From Bin87 sp965243255 (lineage in GTDB: Bacteria; Chloroflexota; Dehalococcoidia; Lucifugimonadales; UBA3495), in assembly GCA_965243255.1 (NCBI GenBank), contig CBDEUH010000004.1, positions 2,108,001 through 2,172,000 of the forward strand: a DNA stretch of 64,000 bases, read 5' to 3'. Of this stretch, positions 7,682 through 15,764 are shown one piece after another; positions within the stretch are counted from its first letter, which is position 1, and every line of letters starts with the position of its first letter. Both the position numbers and the translations under genes were made by a program. The notes under the pieces are model-generated. The model did not search any database. It saw only the letters and a list, made by a program, of their open reading frames with translations, and was not told the DNA's origin.

Positions 7682-9946
7682 CTAACCGCCGTTCTGCTCC
7701 CACAGTTCTTCCAGGATGGCGCCGGGAGACATCGGCAACTGCTCCATGCGCACGCCGATGGCGTCGTGGATGGCGTTGGCGACAGCGGCCATGGGCGGGA
7801 CGATGGGCACTTCGCCGACGCCGCGCACGCCGTAGGGATGGCCAGGGTTGGCCTTCTCCACGATGATGGTGTCGATCATCGGCAGGTCCAGCGCCGTGGG
7901 CATCCGGTAGTCCAGGAAGCTGGAGTTCACCATGTCGCCGGTGTCGTTCATGAAGTATTCCTCGTTCAGCGCCCAGCCGATGCCCTGCACTGCGCCGCCC
8001 TGCATCTGGCCCTCCACGTAGCTGGGGTGGATGGCCTTGCCGGCGTCCTGCACTGCCGTGTAGCGGAGAACCTCCACCTTGCCCGTGTCCGGGTCAACTT
8101 CCACGTCCACCAGGTGGGTGCCGAACGCGCCGCCCTCTCCGCCGGGGCTGACGCTGACCTGCGCGGAGATGGGGCCGCCGGTGCGACCCAACTGCGAGGC
8201 CAACTCCTTGAAGGACAACTGCAGGTCTTCGTCGGAGTTGTGCTTGAAGATTCCGTCGGCCAGGTCAATTTCCGAAGGGTCTTTTTCCCAGATCTGGCCG
8301 GCGCGGTTAATCATCTTGGTCTTGATTTCCTGGGCGCACTCGTAGGCGGCCCAGCCGGTGGCGAAGGTGGTGCGGCTGCCGCCGGTCAGGAAGGTATAGC
8401 CCACCGAGTCGGTGTCGGCGACCTGGGGACGAACGTCTTCGGCCGGGATGCCGAGGACCTCTGCAGCCTGCATGGCAATGGACGCCCGGGAGCCGCCGAT
8501 GTCCGTTGATCCTTCCACCAGGCCAATGGTGCCGTCGGCGTTGACGCTGATGCTAGCGCTGGAGGCTAACCCGATGTTCATCCAGTACCCGCTGGCGATG
8601 CCGCGGCCGCGGTTGGGGCCGGACAGCTCCGATTTGTAGTGGTCGGAGTCCTTGGCCGCTTCCAGGGTTTCGACGTTGCCGATGACGCGGAACTGCGGGC
8701 CGTCCACCCGGCGGCTACCCTCCTTGCTGGCGTTCTTGAGGCGGAACTCCAGCGGGTCCATGCCGCACTTGGCGGCCAGCTCATCCACCACCTGCTCGCC
8801 GCCGAAGGCCGAGATGGGCGCTCCGGGCGCTCGGTAGGCGAAGGAGCGGGGCTTGTTGGTAACCACGTCGTAGCCTTCCACGCGCTGGTTCTCCAGGTCG
8901 TAGGGCGCGAACACGCACTGGGCTCCGGCGGAGACCGGCGAAGACCCCGGGAAGGCTCCCGCCTCGTAGATGAGCACCGCGTCGGCGGCCACCAGCGTGC
9001 CGTCCTTCTTGGCGCCCATCTTGATCTTGACGTGGGCGCCGGCGGTGGGGCCGGTGGCCTCAAAGGTCTCGGTGCGGCTCATCTGCATCTTCACGGGGCG
9101 GCCCGTCTTCCTTGAAAGGAGCGCGGCCACCGGCTCCAGGTAGATCGGAATCTTCCCGCCGAAGCCGCCGCCGATTTCCATGGGAACCACCTTGATTTGA
9201 GACACCGGCACGTCCAGCACGCCGGCCAGGGCGTCGCGAGCTACGAAGGCGCCCTGAGTGCTGGTCCAGACGGTGAGGTGGCCGTCGGTGTTCCACAGGG
9301 CCGAGGCGTTCTGCGGCTCAATGTATCCCTGGTGCACCGTACGGGTGTTGAACTCGCGCTCCACCACGTAGTCGGCCTCGGCGAAAGCCTTTTCCACGTC
9401 GCCCTGCTCGTGCACGAAGCGGTTGGAGACGTTGCTGGGCTTGTCGGTGTCCTCGCCGAACTCGGTGGTGGTGAGGTCCTCGTGCAGCAGCTCGGCGTCG
9501 TCCTTCATGGCGTCCAACACGTTGGTGCTGGGCCGGAGCACTTCGTAATCCACCTTGATGAGGGCCACCGCTTCCTCGGCGACGTGGGCGGAGTCGGCGG
9601 CCACGCCGGCGATGGGATGGCCGCGGAACAGCGCCTTGGCGCCGGCGAGGATGTTGTTGCTGGCCGCCCGGGCCGACAGCGGCGGGTTGTCCTTGGCGGC
9701 GATGGGCAGGTCGGCGCCGGTTACCACGGCGCGAACGCCGGGCAGCGCCTCCGCCGCCGAGGTGTCAATGGACTTGATGCGCGCGTGGGCGTGGGGGCTG
9801 CGCAGCACCTTGCCGAAGAGCATTCCGGACATTTCAAAGTCGGCGCCGTATTTGGCCCGGCCGGTCACCTTGTCGGCGCCGTCATGGCGGATGGGCCGCG
9901 TACCGACGACGTTGTAGTTGGTATTGGAAAGCACGATGTTGGTCAT
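7682..9946 (-). CDS. Xanthine dehydrogenase-family molybdopterin-binding subunit (orphan)
   Basis: A 754-residue Mo-hydroxylase large subunit. The ATG at 9946 has GAGGCGATTT before it. GTRPIRHDGADKVTGRAKY opens the first domain, EIGGGFGGK and AYRAPGAP are Mo-cofactor motifs, and RGVGEVPIVPP near the C-terminus carries the catalytic glutamate. It should oxidise an aromatic heterocycle or aldehyde. The FAD (CoxM-like) and 2Fe-2S (CoxS-like) partners that normally adjoin it are absent on both sides, so electron transfer must use subunits encoded elsewhere. Substrate cannot be told from sequence. Confidence 0.9.
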   Translation of the reverse strand: MTNIVLSNTNYNVVGTRPIRHDGADKVTGRAKYGADFEMSGMLFGKVLRSPHAHARIKSIDTSAAEALPGVRAVVTGADLPIAAKDNPPLSARAASNNILAGAKALFRGHPIAGVAADSAHVAEEAVALIKVDYEVLRPSTNVLDAMKDDAELLHEDLTTTEFGEDTDKPSNVSNRFVHEQGDVEKAFAEADYVVEREFNTRTVHQGYIEPQNASALWNTDGHLTVWTSTQGAFVARDALAGVLDVPVSQIKVVPMEIGGGFGGKIPIYLEPVAALLSRKTGRPVKMQMSRTETFEATGPTAGAHVKIKMGAKKDGTLVAADAVLIYEAGAFPGSSPVSAGAQCVFAPYDLENQRVEGYDVVTNKPRSFAYRAPGAPISAFGGEQVVDELAAKCGMDPLEFRLKNASKEGSRRVDGPQFRVIGNVETLEAAKDSDHYKSELSGPNRGRGIASGYWMNIGLASSASISVNADGTIGLVEGSTDIGGSRASIAMQAAEVLGIPAEDVRPQVADTDSVGYTFLTGGSRTTFATGWAAYECAQEIKTKMINRAGQIWEKDPSEIDLADGIFKHNSDEDLQLSFKELASQLGRTGGPISAQVSVSPGGEGGAFGTHLVDVEVDPDTGKVEVLRYTAVQDAGKAIHPSYVEGQMQGGAVQGIGWALNEEYFMNDTGDMVNSSFLDYRMPTALDLPMIDTIIVEKANPGHPYGVRGVGEVPIVPPMAAVANAIHDAIGVRMEQLPMSPGAILEELWEQNGG

Positions 9947-9989
9947 AAATCGCCTCGCTGCGGATGGGAGAGAGTGATTCTTATCGCTG

Positions 9990-10018
9990 ATTTTAGCATA
10001 GCCGTCGCCTTGCCCCAA
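9990..10018 (-). promoter_or_regulatory. Promoter for the Mo-hydroxylase gene
   Basis: On the minus strand TTGGGG (10018-10013), a 17-nt spacer and an extended -10 TGCTAAAAT (9998-9990) lie about 45 bp before the start at 9946. Confidence 0.45.
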
Positions 10019-10046
10019 CCCCGACGGCAACGATGGCCGGCATCGC

Positions 10047-11084
10047 TCACGTCAGCGGCAGCGGCGGCTGCCACCATTTTCCGGTGTCGTTCACCGTGAT
10101 GGACTCAACCCACTTGACCCAGTCGTACCCGCGTTTGTGGGGTTCCACCATCCGCGCCGGAAAACCGTGGCCGGCCGACAGCGGCGCGCCGTCCACCCAA
10201 CCGGCCAGGACGGCCCGCTCGGACTCGGCCAGGGAATAACGCCGGAAGTATCCGGTGTGCGAGCGTATGGTGATGCTGGCGGCGCCGGGTTTGAGCCGGG
10301 CGCGGGCCAGCAGCTCGCTGACCGGGATACCCTCCCATCGGCGCGTGGTATGCCAGCCGCCCGTGCAGTCCAGCGTCGCCGTAACCGTATGGCGCCACTG
10401 TTGGAACTCGGCAACATCCAGCTGGAAGGGCCGCTCCACGTGGCCCGCCACCGTCAGCCGCCAGTCGTCAGCGTCAACGTAGGGCACCTTGTCGTTGAGC
10501 CACATCGTAACCGGAAAGTCCGGCCCATCCTCCGGGTATGAACCGCTGTAGCGGCGGCCGGCGCCCGGCCCGCCTGACAATATACCGGCCAGTTCGGCGG
10601 TGCGCCACAGCAGCAGCCCGGCCAGCGCCAGCCCGGCGGCCCGCAGCAGGTTCCTCCGGTCGGCCAGGTATCGCCTGCGAAAGCTGATGCGATGGCGCAG
10701 CGAGTGCCACAGGAGCAGTGGGATCAGCATCCACGCCAGGTTCATGTGAATGGTCGTCCCGGAGAACCCCAGCCAGTAATAGCGCCCCAGGTGGCTCCAC
10801 GCCAATCCCAGGCCCAGCACCGTCAGCAGGCCGGCCAGCAGGATCAGCGACCACACCATCTCCTGCCTGGCCACGCGCCAGTTGTATCCGGACCGCAGCG
10901 AGCCAAATATGTTGCGCGATTTCCAGACGAACAGGGCCAGGATGGCAAAGCCGAAGATCCGATGCAGGTGCATCGCCGCGATCCACTCCGGGTTGGAGTG
11001 AGTCAGCCCCAGGTAGCCGGTCACCAGCTCGGCGATGACCAGGACAATCAGCGCAACGTTGGCCCACGGGAAACGCACAACCAC
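10047..11084 (-). CDS. Membrane-anchored sulfite oxidase-like Mo protein (cytochrome-b-like N-terminus)
   Basis: A 345-residue fusion. Residues 1-165 form about five membrane helices with paired histidines (H39/H41, H113, H127/H131) suitable for haem binding, like a small cytochrome b561-type domain. Residues 185-345 are a sulfite-oxidase Mo-pterin domain: the Mo-ligand Cys240 in LDCTGGWHTTRRWEGIP, then RSHTGYFRRYSL and GHGFPARMVEPHKRGYDWVKWV. It probably passes electrons between a substrate outside the membrane and the quinone pool. No signal peptide precedes the helices. The start is GTG with a weak ribosome site, so it is less sure than the family call. Confidence 0.85.
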   Translation of the reverse strand: MVVRFPWANVALIVLVIAELVTGYLGLTHSNPEWIAAMHLHRIFGFAILALFVWKSRNIFGSLRSGYNWRVARQEMVWSLILLAGLLTVLGLGLAWSHLGRYYWLGFSGTTIHMNLAWMLIPLLLWHSLRHRISFRRRYLADRRNLLRAAGLALAGLLLWRTAELAGILSGGPGAGRRYSGSYPEDGPDFPVTMWLNDKVPYVDADDWRLTVAGHVERPFQLDVAEFQQWRHTVTATLDCTGGWHTTRRWEGIPVSELLARARLKPGAASITIRSHTGYFRRYSLAESERAVLAGWVDGAPLSAGHGFPARMVEPHKRGYDWVKWVESITVNDTGKWWQPPLPLT

Positions 11085-11114
11085 AGGTTAGCACGTTGCG
11101 GAGTTGTCGGGCCG

Positions 11115-13022
11115 TTACTCCTGGGCGGGTGGCCTGGTGTCGGGCCGTTCCATGCGGTACCCGACGCGAGGCTCGGCGAAGATGTACTTGGGGTTGTTGC
11201 TGTCCTCTCCCAGCTTGCTGCGCAGCCGGGTCAGGTGGGTGCGAATGGTCCGGGGCGTTCCGGGCTTGGATTGTCCCCACACCCGTTGCAGCAGGTGCTG
11301 GTGGGTAAGCACGCGACCGGCGTGGATGGACAACTCCCGGAGCAGTTCGTACTCCAGAACCGTCAACCGCACCGGTTCGCCGGCCACGCTGACCAGGCGT
11401 TGGGCGTAGTCGATGGTCAAATCGCCCAGCACGTAGGGTTCGGAGGAGGCCATCCGGGCCGGCCCGGTCCGGCGGCGCAGGGCGGCCTGCACCCGGGCCG
11501 CCAGTTCCGTGGGCGAGAAGGGTTTGACGATGTAGTCGTCGGCGCCCATATCGAAAGCCCGGGCAATGACCTGGTCCTGACCGTACCCGGACAGGAAGAT
11601 AACGGGGATATCGGCAATGCGGAAGATGTCCTGCATCAACTCAACGCCATCGGATCCGGGCAGCACCAGGTCCAGGAGGACCAGGTGGGGCTGCTCCCGT
11701 TCGACCAGTCGCAGGGTCTCCTCCGGGTCCACGGTGGCCGTTACCTGGTAGCCCTCATCGGCGAGGGCGTCGCGGACGAAGCGCAGGGCCTGGGCGTCGT
11801 CGTCCACCGCCAGGACACGGGTCGGCGGGCGTCCGTCGTCGCCGGAACGGCGGGGAACGCTGGCGATTCCCTCGGCCGCCGGGAGGGTGAAGGTGAACCG
11901 GGCGCCCAGGCCGGGGCCGTCGCTCTCCGCCCAGATGCGGCCGCCGTGAGCCTCCACGATGCCCTTGCAGACGGCCAGGCCCAGGCCGGCTCCCATCCCG
12001 TCATGCTCATCGCCTTCGGCGCGAAAGAACCTGCGGAAGAGGTAGGGCAGTCGCTCCGGGGAGACGCCCACGCCGTCGTCGGACACCGAGATGGCCACGT
12101 GGACGTCTTCTGCGGCGGCGCTGACCCGGATGACGGATGACTCGGGAGAGTACCGGGCGGCGTTGGTGAGCAGGTTGGACAGCACCTGCTCGATGCGACG
12201 GCGGTCCGCCAGCACGCGGGGGAGGTCATGGGGCAGGTCGATGGTGACGTTGCTGCGGTCTTCGGCGCTCTGGAAGAGGGCCACGGCCCGGTCCACCAGG
12301 ACGACCGGGTCTGAAGGCTCGGGGGACACCGACAGGGTGCCGGATTCAATCCTGGCCGCGTCCAGCAGCTGGGCGATCAGGTCCAGGATGTGGTCGGCCT
12401 GGCTGTCGATGATGCGGAGGAACTGCTGGGTCTCGGCGGCGTCCAGGGTGGACGGGGTGCGCAGCAAGGCGGCGGCGGAACCCTTGATGGAGGTGAGCGG
12501 GGCCCTCAACTCGTGGCTCACCGTCCCCAGGAACTCCGCCCGCTGCCGCTCGACCTCTTCCAGGGGAGTCAGGTCCTGCATGGTGACGACCATGGCCTCG
12601 ATGGCGCCTTCCTCCGAGGTGATGGGCGTGGCGTTGATAAGGGTGGTTACGCTGCGCCCGTCCGGTACGTAGATGACAATCTCCTCGGCCCGCACCGTCT
12701 CGCCGGTGCTCAGGGCGCGGGTCAGGGGGAATTCGCTGAGGGAGACTTCCCGCCCGTCGGCCCGTCGGAAGCTCACCGCCTCGATCAGCTGCTCCAACGT
12801 CTGGTCCGGGTCCCGCAGGCAGTCCGCCATGCGCCGGGCCTCCGGATTGAAGGACAAAGGGACGCCGGTGCCGCCGTCCAAGACCACCACTGCCACCGGG
12901 GAGGTGTTGACCAGGGTCTCCATCCACTCCCGCGCCCTCCTTTCCTCACGGGTGTGGAGTTCCTCCTGGGAGAGGAGGTCACGCAGCGCCGCGTTCTCTC
13001 TGAGCAGCTCGTCGCGGTTCAT
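11115..13022 (-). CDS. One-protein two-component system: PAS-histidine kinase-receiver-OmpR winged helix (copy A, complete)
   Basis: A 635-residue soluble hybrid regulator. Domains: N-terminal coil (1-35), PAS (36-155), HisKA with H170 in SHELRAPLTS, HATPase (N box NLLTNAAR near 283, DDGVGV, GLGLAVCKGIVEAHGG), receiver (407-520; acidic DDD407-409, phospho-acceptor D451 in LLDLVLPG, K500 in VKPFS) and a C-terminal OmpR/PhoB winged helix (525-628, RTIRTHLTRLRSKL). The whole phosphorelay from sensor to DNA binding is in one chain without membrane helices. The ATG at 13022 has a GGGGGG ribosome site; a GTG 33 bp upstream is possible. It lies downstream of a close paralogue, both minus strand. Confidence 0.93.
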   Translation of the reverse strand: MNRDELLRENAALRDLLSQEELHTREERRAREWMETLVNTSPVAVVVLDGGTGVPLSFNPEARRMADCLRDPDQTLEQLIEAVSFRRADGREVSLSEFPLTRALSTGETVRAEEIVIYVPDGRSVTTLINATPITSEEGAIEAMVVTMQDLTPLEEVERQRAEFLGTVSHELRAPLTSIKGSAAALLRTPSTLDAAETQQFLRIIDSQADHILDLIAQLLDAARIESGTLSVSPEPSDPVVLVDRAVALFQSAEDRSNVTIDLPHDLPRVLADRRRIEQVLSNLLTNAARYSPESSVIRVSAAAEDVHVAISVSDDGVGVSPERLPYLFRRFFRAEGDEHDGMGAGLGLAVCKGIVEAHGGRIWAESDGPGLGARFTFTLPAAEGIASVPRRSGDDGRPPTRVLAVDDDAQALRFVRDALADEGYQVTATVDPEETLRLVEREQPHLVLLDLVLPGSDGVELMQDIFRIADIPVIFLSGYGQDQVIARAFDMGADDYIVKPFSPTELAARVQAALRRRTGPARMASSEPYVLGDLTIDYAQRLVSVAGEPVRLTVLEYELLRELSIHAGRVLTHQHLLQRVWGQSKPGTPRTIRTHLTRLRSKLGEDSNNPKYIFAEPRVGYRMERPDTRPPAQE

Positions 13023-13122
13023 GTTGCCAGCCCCCCGGTGAATGTGAGCCGCCACCGCCGGGTGGAACCCGCACTCCGTTGCTCCGTCCGGCGATTCGGC
13101 GCTCCCTGCTATTCAACCGGGG

Positions 13123-13148
13123 GAATGTTACCATATTGTTATCTCAAT
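13123..13148 (-). promoter_or_regulatory. GTTAC-type direct repeat and putative -10 of hybrid kinase A
   Basis: GTTAC (13127) and GTTAT (13138) stand 11 bp apart. ATGTTACCATAT is identical to the sequence upstream of hybrid kinase B. Read on the minus strand it gives ATATGGTAACAT, which also resembles an extended -10 (TGG TAACAT), so the box may overlap the promoter. The rest of the 13023-13247 gap shows nothing else clear. Confidence 0.5.
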
Positions 13149-13247
13149 GGTGTTGCCTGTGATGCCAAAAAGACAAGCCGCAAAATGCGGGGGCGCACCC
13201 TCATCGGGCCGCTTCCGCAAGGTTATGCCCGCCGTAACGGGAGGGTC

Positions 13248-15110
13248 TTATGGCGTAACGGGCGCCGCGTCGGGCCGCTCCATGCGGTAGCCGACCCGCG
13301 GCTCGGCGAAGATGTACCTGGGGTTGTCGCCGTCCTCGCCCAGCTTGCGCCGCAGCCGCATCAAGTGGGTGCGGATGACGCGGGGCGTGCCGGGCTTGGT
13401 CTGGCCCCACACCCGCTGCAGCAGGTGCTGGTGGGTGAGCACGCGGCCGGCGTGGATGGACAGTTCCCGCAGCAGGTTGTACTCGATGGCGGTCAGGCGC
13501 ACCGGGCGGCCGGCCACGCTGACCAGGCGCTGGGCGTAGTCGATGATCAGCTCGCCGCGCACGTAGGGCTGGGTGGGCGTCATACGGGCCGGCCCGGTCC
13601 GGCGACGCAGCGCCGCGCCGACTCGGGCGGCCAGCTCGGTGGGTGAGAAGGGCTTGACGATGTAGTCGTCGGCGCCCATCTCGAAGGCCTGGGCGATGAC
13701 CTGGTCCTGTCCGTATCCCGACAGGAACAGGACGGGCACGTCGGCGATGCGGCGAATCTGCTGCATCAGCTCCAGGCCGTCGGTGCCCGGGAGCACCAGG
13801 TCCAGCAGGGCGAGGTGGGGCTGCTCGCGTTCCATCAGCTCCAGCGCCTCCTCCGGGTTGGTGGTGGCGATGACCTGGTAGCCGCCTTCGGTCAGGCCGT
13901 CGCGGACGAAGCGCAGGGCGGTGGCGTCGTCGTCCACGGCCAGCACGCGCACCTCCGGCCGCTCGCTGCGTTCGGCGGCGCTGGGGACCTGCTCGGCCGC
14001 GGGCAGGGTGAAGGTGAACTCGGCGCCCTGTCCGGGGCCCTGGCTTTCGGCCCAGATGCGGCCGCCGTGAGCCTCCACGATGCCCTTGCACACCGCCAGG
14101 CCCAGGCCGGCGTTTATGCCGTCGGGCTCGTCGCCTTCGGCGCGAAAGAACCTGCGGAACAGGTGGGGCAGTCGCTCCGGGGGGACGCCCACGCCGTCGT
14201 CGGCCACCGAGATGGCCACGTGCACCCCGTTGACGGCGGCGCGCACCCGGATGGCGGAGGATTCGGGCGAGTGGCGGGCCGCGTTGCCCAGCAGATTGGC
14301 CAGCACCTGCTCAACGCGTCGCCGGTCGGCCAGGACCAGGGGCAGGTTGGCCGGCAGCTCCATTCGCACGTTGCTGCGGCCTCCGCCGTCCTGGAACACA
14401 GCCACGGCCCGCTCCACCAGCAGCGTTGGGTCCGATGGCTCGGGCGACACGGACAGCACGCCGGCGTCGATGCGGGCGGCGTCCAGCAGCTCGCCAATCA
14501 GGTCCAGGATGTGGTCGGCCTGGCTGTCGATGATGCGCAGGAACTGGATCATCTCGGCCGAGTCCAGGGTGGATGACGTGCGGAGCAGGGCGGCGGCGGA
14601 GCCCTTGATGGTGGTCAGTGGGGCACGCAGTTCCTGGCCCACTGTGCCCAGGAACTCGGCCCGTTGCAGCTCCAGGCGGGCCATCAGGGTCAGGTCCTGG
14701 ACGGTTACCACGACGGTCCTGATGGCGCCCTCCTTGGAGGCGATGGGGGTGGCGTTGACCAGGGTGGTTACGCTGCGTCCGTCGGGGACGCTGACCACGA
14801 TCTCCTCGCCGCGCACGGTCTCGCCGGCGCTGAGGGCGCGGGCCAGGGAAAACTCGCCGAGGGACACTTCCCGCCCGTTGGCGCGGCGGAAGCTGACCAT
14901 TTTCAGCAGTTCCTCCGCCGTTTGCTCTGGGTCAATCAGCCCGTCCATGATCCGGCGTGCCTCCTGGTTCAGGGACAGGGGCGTGCCGCTGCCCACGTCG
15001 AACACGACCACGCCCACCGGGGACGTGTTGACCAAAGTCTCAAAGACGGTGTCCGGTTCCAGGATGTAGGGGGTCTGGTTCCCCTGACGGGACTCTTCGG
15101 AGTTCATCAT
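13248..15110 (-). CDS. One-protein two-component system, copy B, with Gln in place of the phospho-accepting His
   Basis: A 620-residue paralogue of the downstream gene with the same order: PAS (20-140), HisKA-like (150-210), HATPase (N box near 272, DDGVGV, GLGLAVCKGIVEAHGG), receiver (D437 in LLDLVLPG, K486) and OmpR winged helix (515-612). The kinase H-box reads GTVGQELRAPL: position 159 is Q (codon CAG) where copy A has H (CAC). The ATP-binding and receiver residues are intact. It may be unable to autophosphorylate and instead act in heterodimers with copy A, bind DNA without phosphorylation, or work as a phosphatase. The start ATG at 15110 follows GGAGAGGTGG. Confidence 0.93.
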   Translation of the reverse strand: MMNSEESRQGNQTPYILEPDTVFETLVNTSPVGVVVFDVGSGTPLSLNQEARRIMDGLIDPEQTAEELLKMVSFRRANGREVSLGEFSLARALSAGETVRGEEIVVSVPDGRSVTTLVNATPIASKEGAIRTVVVTVQDLTLMARLELQRAEFLGTVGQELRAPLTTIKGSAAALLRTSSTLDSAEMIQFLRIIDSQADHILDLIGELLDAARIDAGVLSVSPEPSDPTLLVERAVAVFQDGGGRSNVRMELPANLPLVLADRRRVEQVLANLLGNAARHSPESSAIRVRAAVNGVHVAISVADDGVGVPPERLPHLFRRFFRAEGDEPDGINAGLGLAVCKGIVEAHGGRIWAESQGPGQGAEFTFTLPAAEQVPSAAERSERPEVRVLAVDDDATALRFVRDGLTEGGYQVIATTNPEEALELMEREQPHLALLDLVLPGTDGLELMQQIRRIADVPVLFLSGYGQDQVIAQAFEMGADDYIVKPFSPTELAARVGAALRRRTGPARMTPTQPYVRGELIIDYAQRLVSVAGRPVRLTAIEYNLLRELSIHAGRVLTHQHLLQRVWGQTKPGTPRVIRTHLMRLRRKLGEDGDNPRYIFAEPRVGYRMERPDAAPVTP

Positions 15111-15123
15111 GCCACCTCTCCGA

Positions 15124-15157
15124 AGATGTTACCATATCGTTACCGTAAGGGTATTAC
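15124..15157 (-). promoter_or_regulatory. GTTAC-type direct repeat and putative -10 of hybrid kinase B
   Basis: GTTACC at 15128 and 15139 are 11 bp apart, and a weaker TATTAC follows at 15152. The core ATGTTACCATAT is shared with the hybrid kinase A upstream region. On the minus strand TGGTAACAT could serve as an extended -10. Confidence 0.5.
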
Positions 15158-15181
15158 TCTTTTGTAATTCAGGATTGGGGC

Positions 15182-15212
15182 AAAAAAGCAGCCCCCGGTT
15201 CTCGCCAGGGGC
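15182..15212 (-). terminator. Intrinsic terminator after the coiled-coil protein
   Basis: A stem of eight pairs with one mismatch (15191-15198 with 15205-15212) has a 6-nt loop, and on the minus strand is followed after 3 nt by six T (15187-15182). It closes the gene ending at 15245. Confidence 0.7.
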
Positions 15213-15244
15213 CTCGGCAGGGGCAGCGTCAAAAGTTACAGCGG

Positions 15245-15643
15245 CTAGTCGTCTGGGGTGGGCACTTCAAAGACCACCCCGCCGTCAACGTCGTGCCGAT
15301 GGTAAGCCAGCCGCGCGACCAATGCGTTGGTCTGGTCGATCCGGGCGTCGAGGCGGTCCCCGAGGCGCGCCACCGATGCGTTGGTCTCGTCAATCCGCGC
15401 GTTGGTCTGGTCTATCCGGGCGTCAAGGCGGTCAGCGAGTTGCCCGATCCGGTCATTGGTCTGGTCCAGCCGGGCATCGAGGCGGGCACCGAGCTGCGCC
15501 ATCACTGCGTTGGTTTCGTCGATCCGGATGTTGGTTTGGTCCAAGCGGCGCATGGCCATCATGTACATCGGCATGAAGACGGCCACCGTCGCCGCCCAAC
15601 CCGTGGCGATGGCAATGATGATGGTTACCGTCTGAGCGTCCAT
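15245..15643 (-). CDS. Membrane-anchored coiled-coil protein with HRHD tail
   Basis: A 132-residue protein of unknown function. One N-terminal helix (TVTIIIAIATGWAATVAVFMP) is followed by about 85 residues of repeated RLDARIDQTN(A/D)RI(D/G) units predicted to form a long coiled coil or amphipathic helix. The DNA repeats too, with the unit seen about three times. The tail LAYHRHDVDGGVVFEVP matches the tail LANHRHDNTGNVGFNLP of the 71-residue protein at 20389, so both belong to one small family. It probably stands on the inner membrane with the coil in the cytoplasm or periplasm. Confidence 0.75.
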   Translation of the reverse strand: MDAQTVTIIIAIATGWAATVAVFMPMYMMAMRRLDQTNIRIDETNAVMAQLGARLDARLDQTNDRIGQLADRLDARIDQTNARIDETNASVARLGDRLDARIDQTNALVARLAYHRHDVDGGVVFEVPTPDD

Positions 15644-15695
15644 TGCGCGTTCCTTATCTTACGAGCCACATTCTAGCACACATCAGTTGACGCAA

Positions 15696-15730
15696 AACGC
15701 AGGGGCAGGCTGAGAGCCCACCCCTGCGTT
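15696..15730. repeat. Palindromic repeat/possible terminator
   Basis: AACGCAGGGG (15696-15705) pairs perfectly with CCCCTGCGTT (15721-15730) around a 15-nt loop. It starts GCAGGGGCAGGCT like the element at 58570. It lies after the collagen-like gene (minus strand) and could end its transcript. Confidence 0.55.
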
Positions 15731-15764
15731 GGTGACGATTTCTCGTCGGGGTTGCGCTGAGCGC

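Noticed and set aside
15324..15560. Repeats that look like a CRISPR array
   Set aside because: They are the codons of a repeated coiled-coil motif (RIDQTN units) with irregular spacing, inside an open reading frame.
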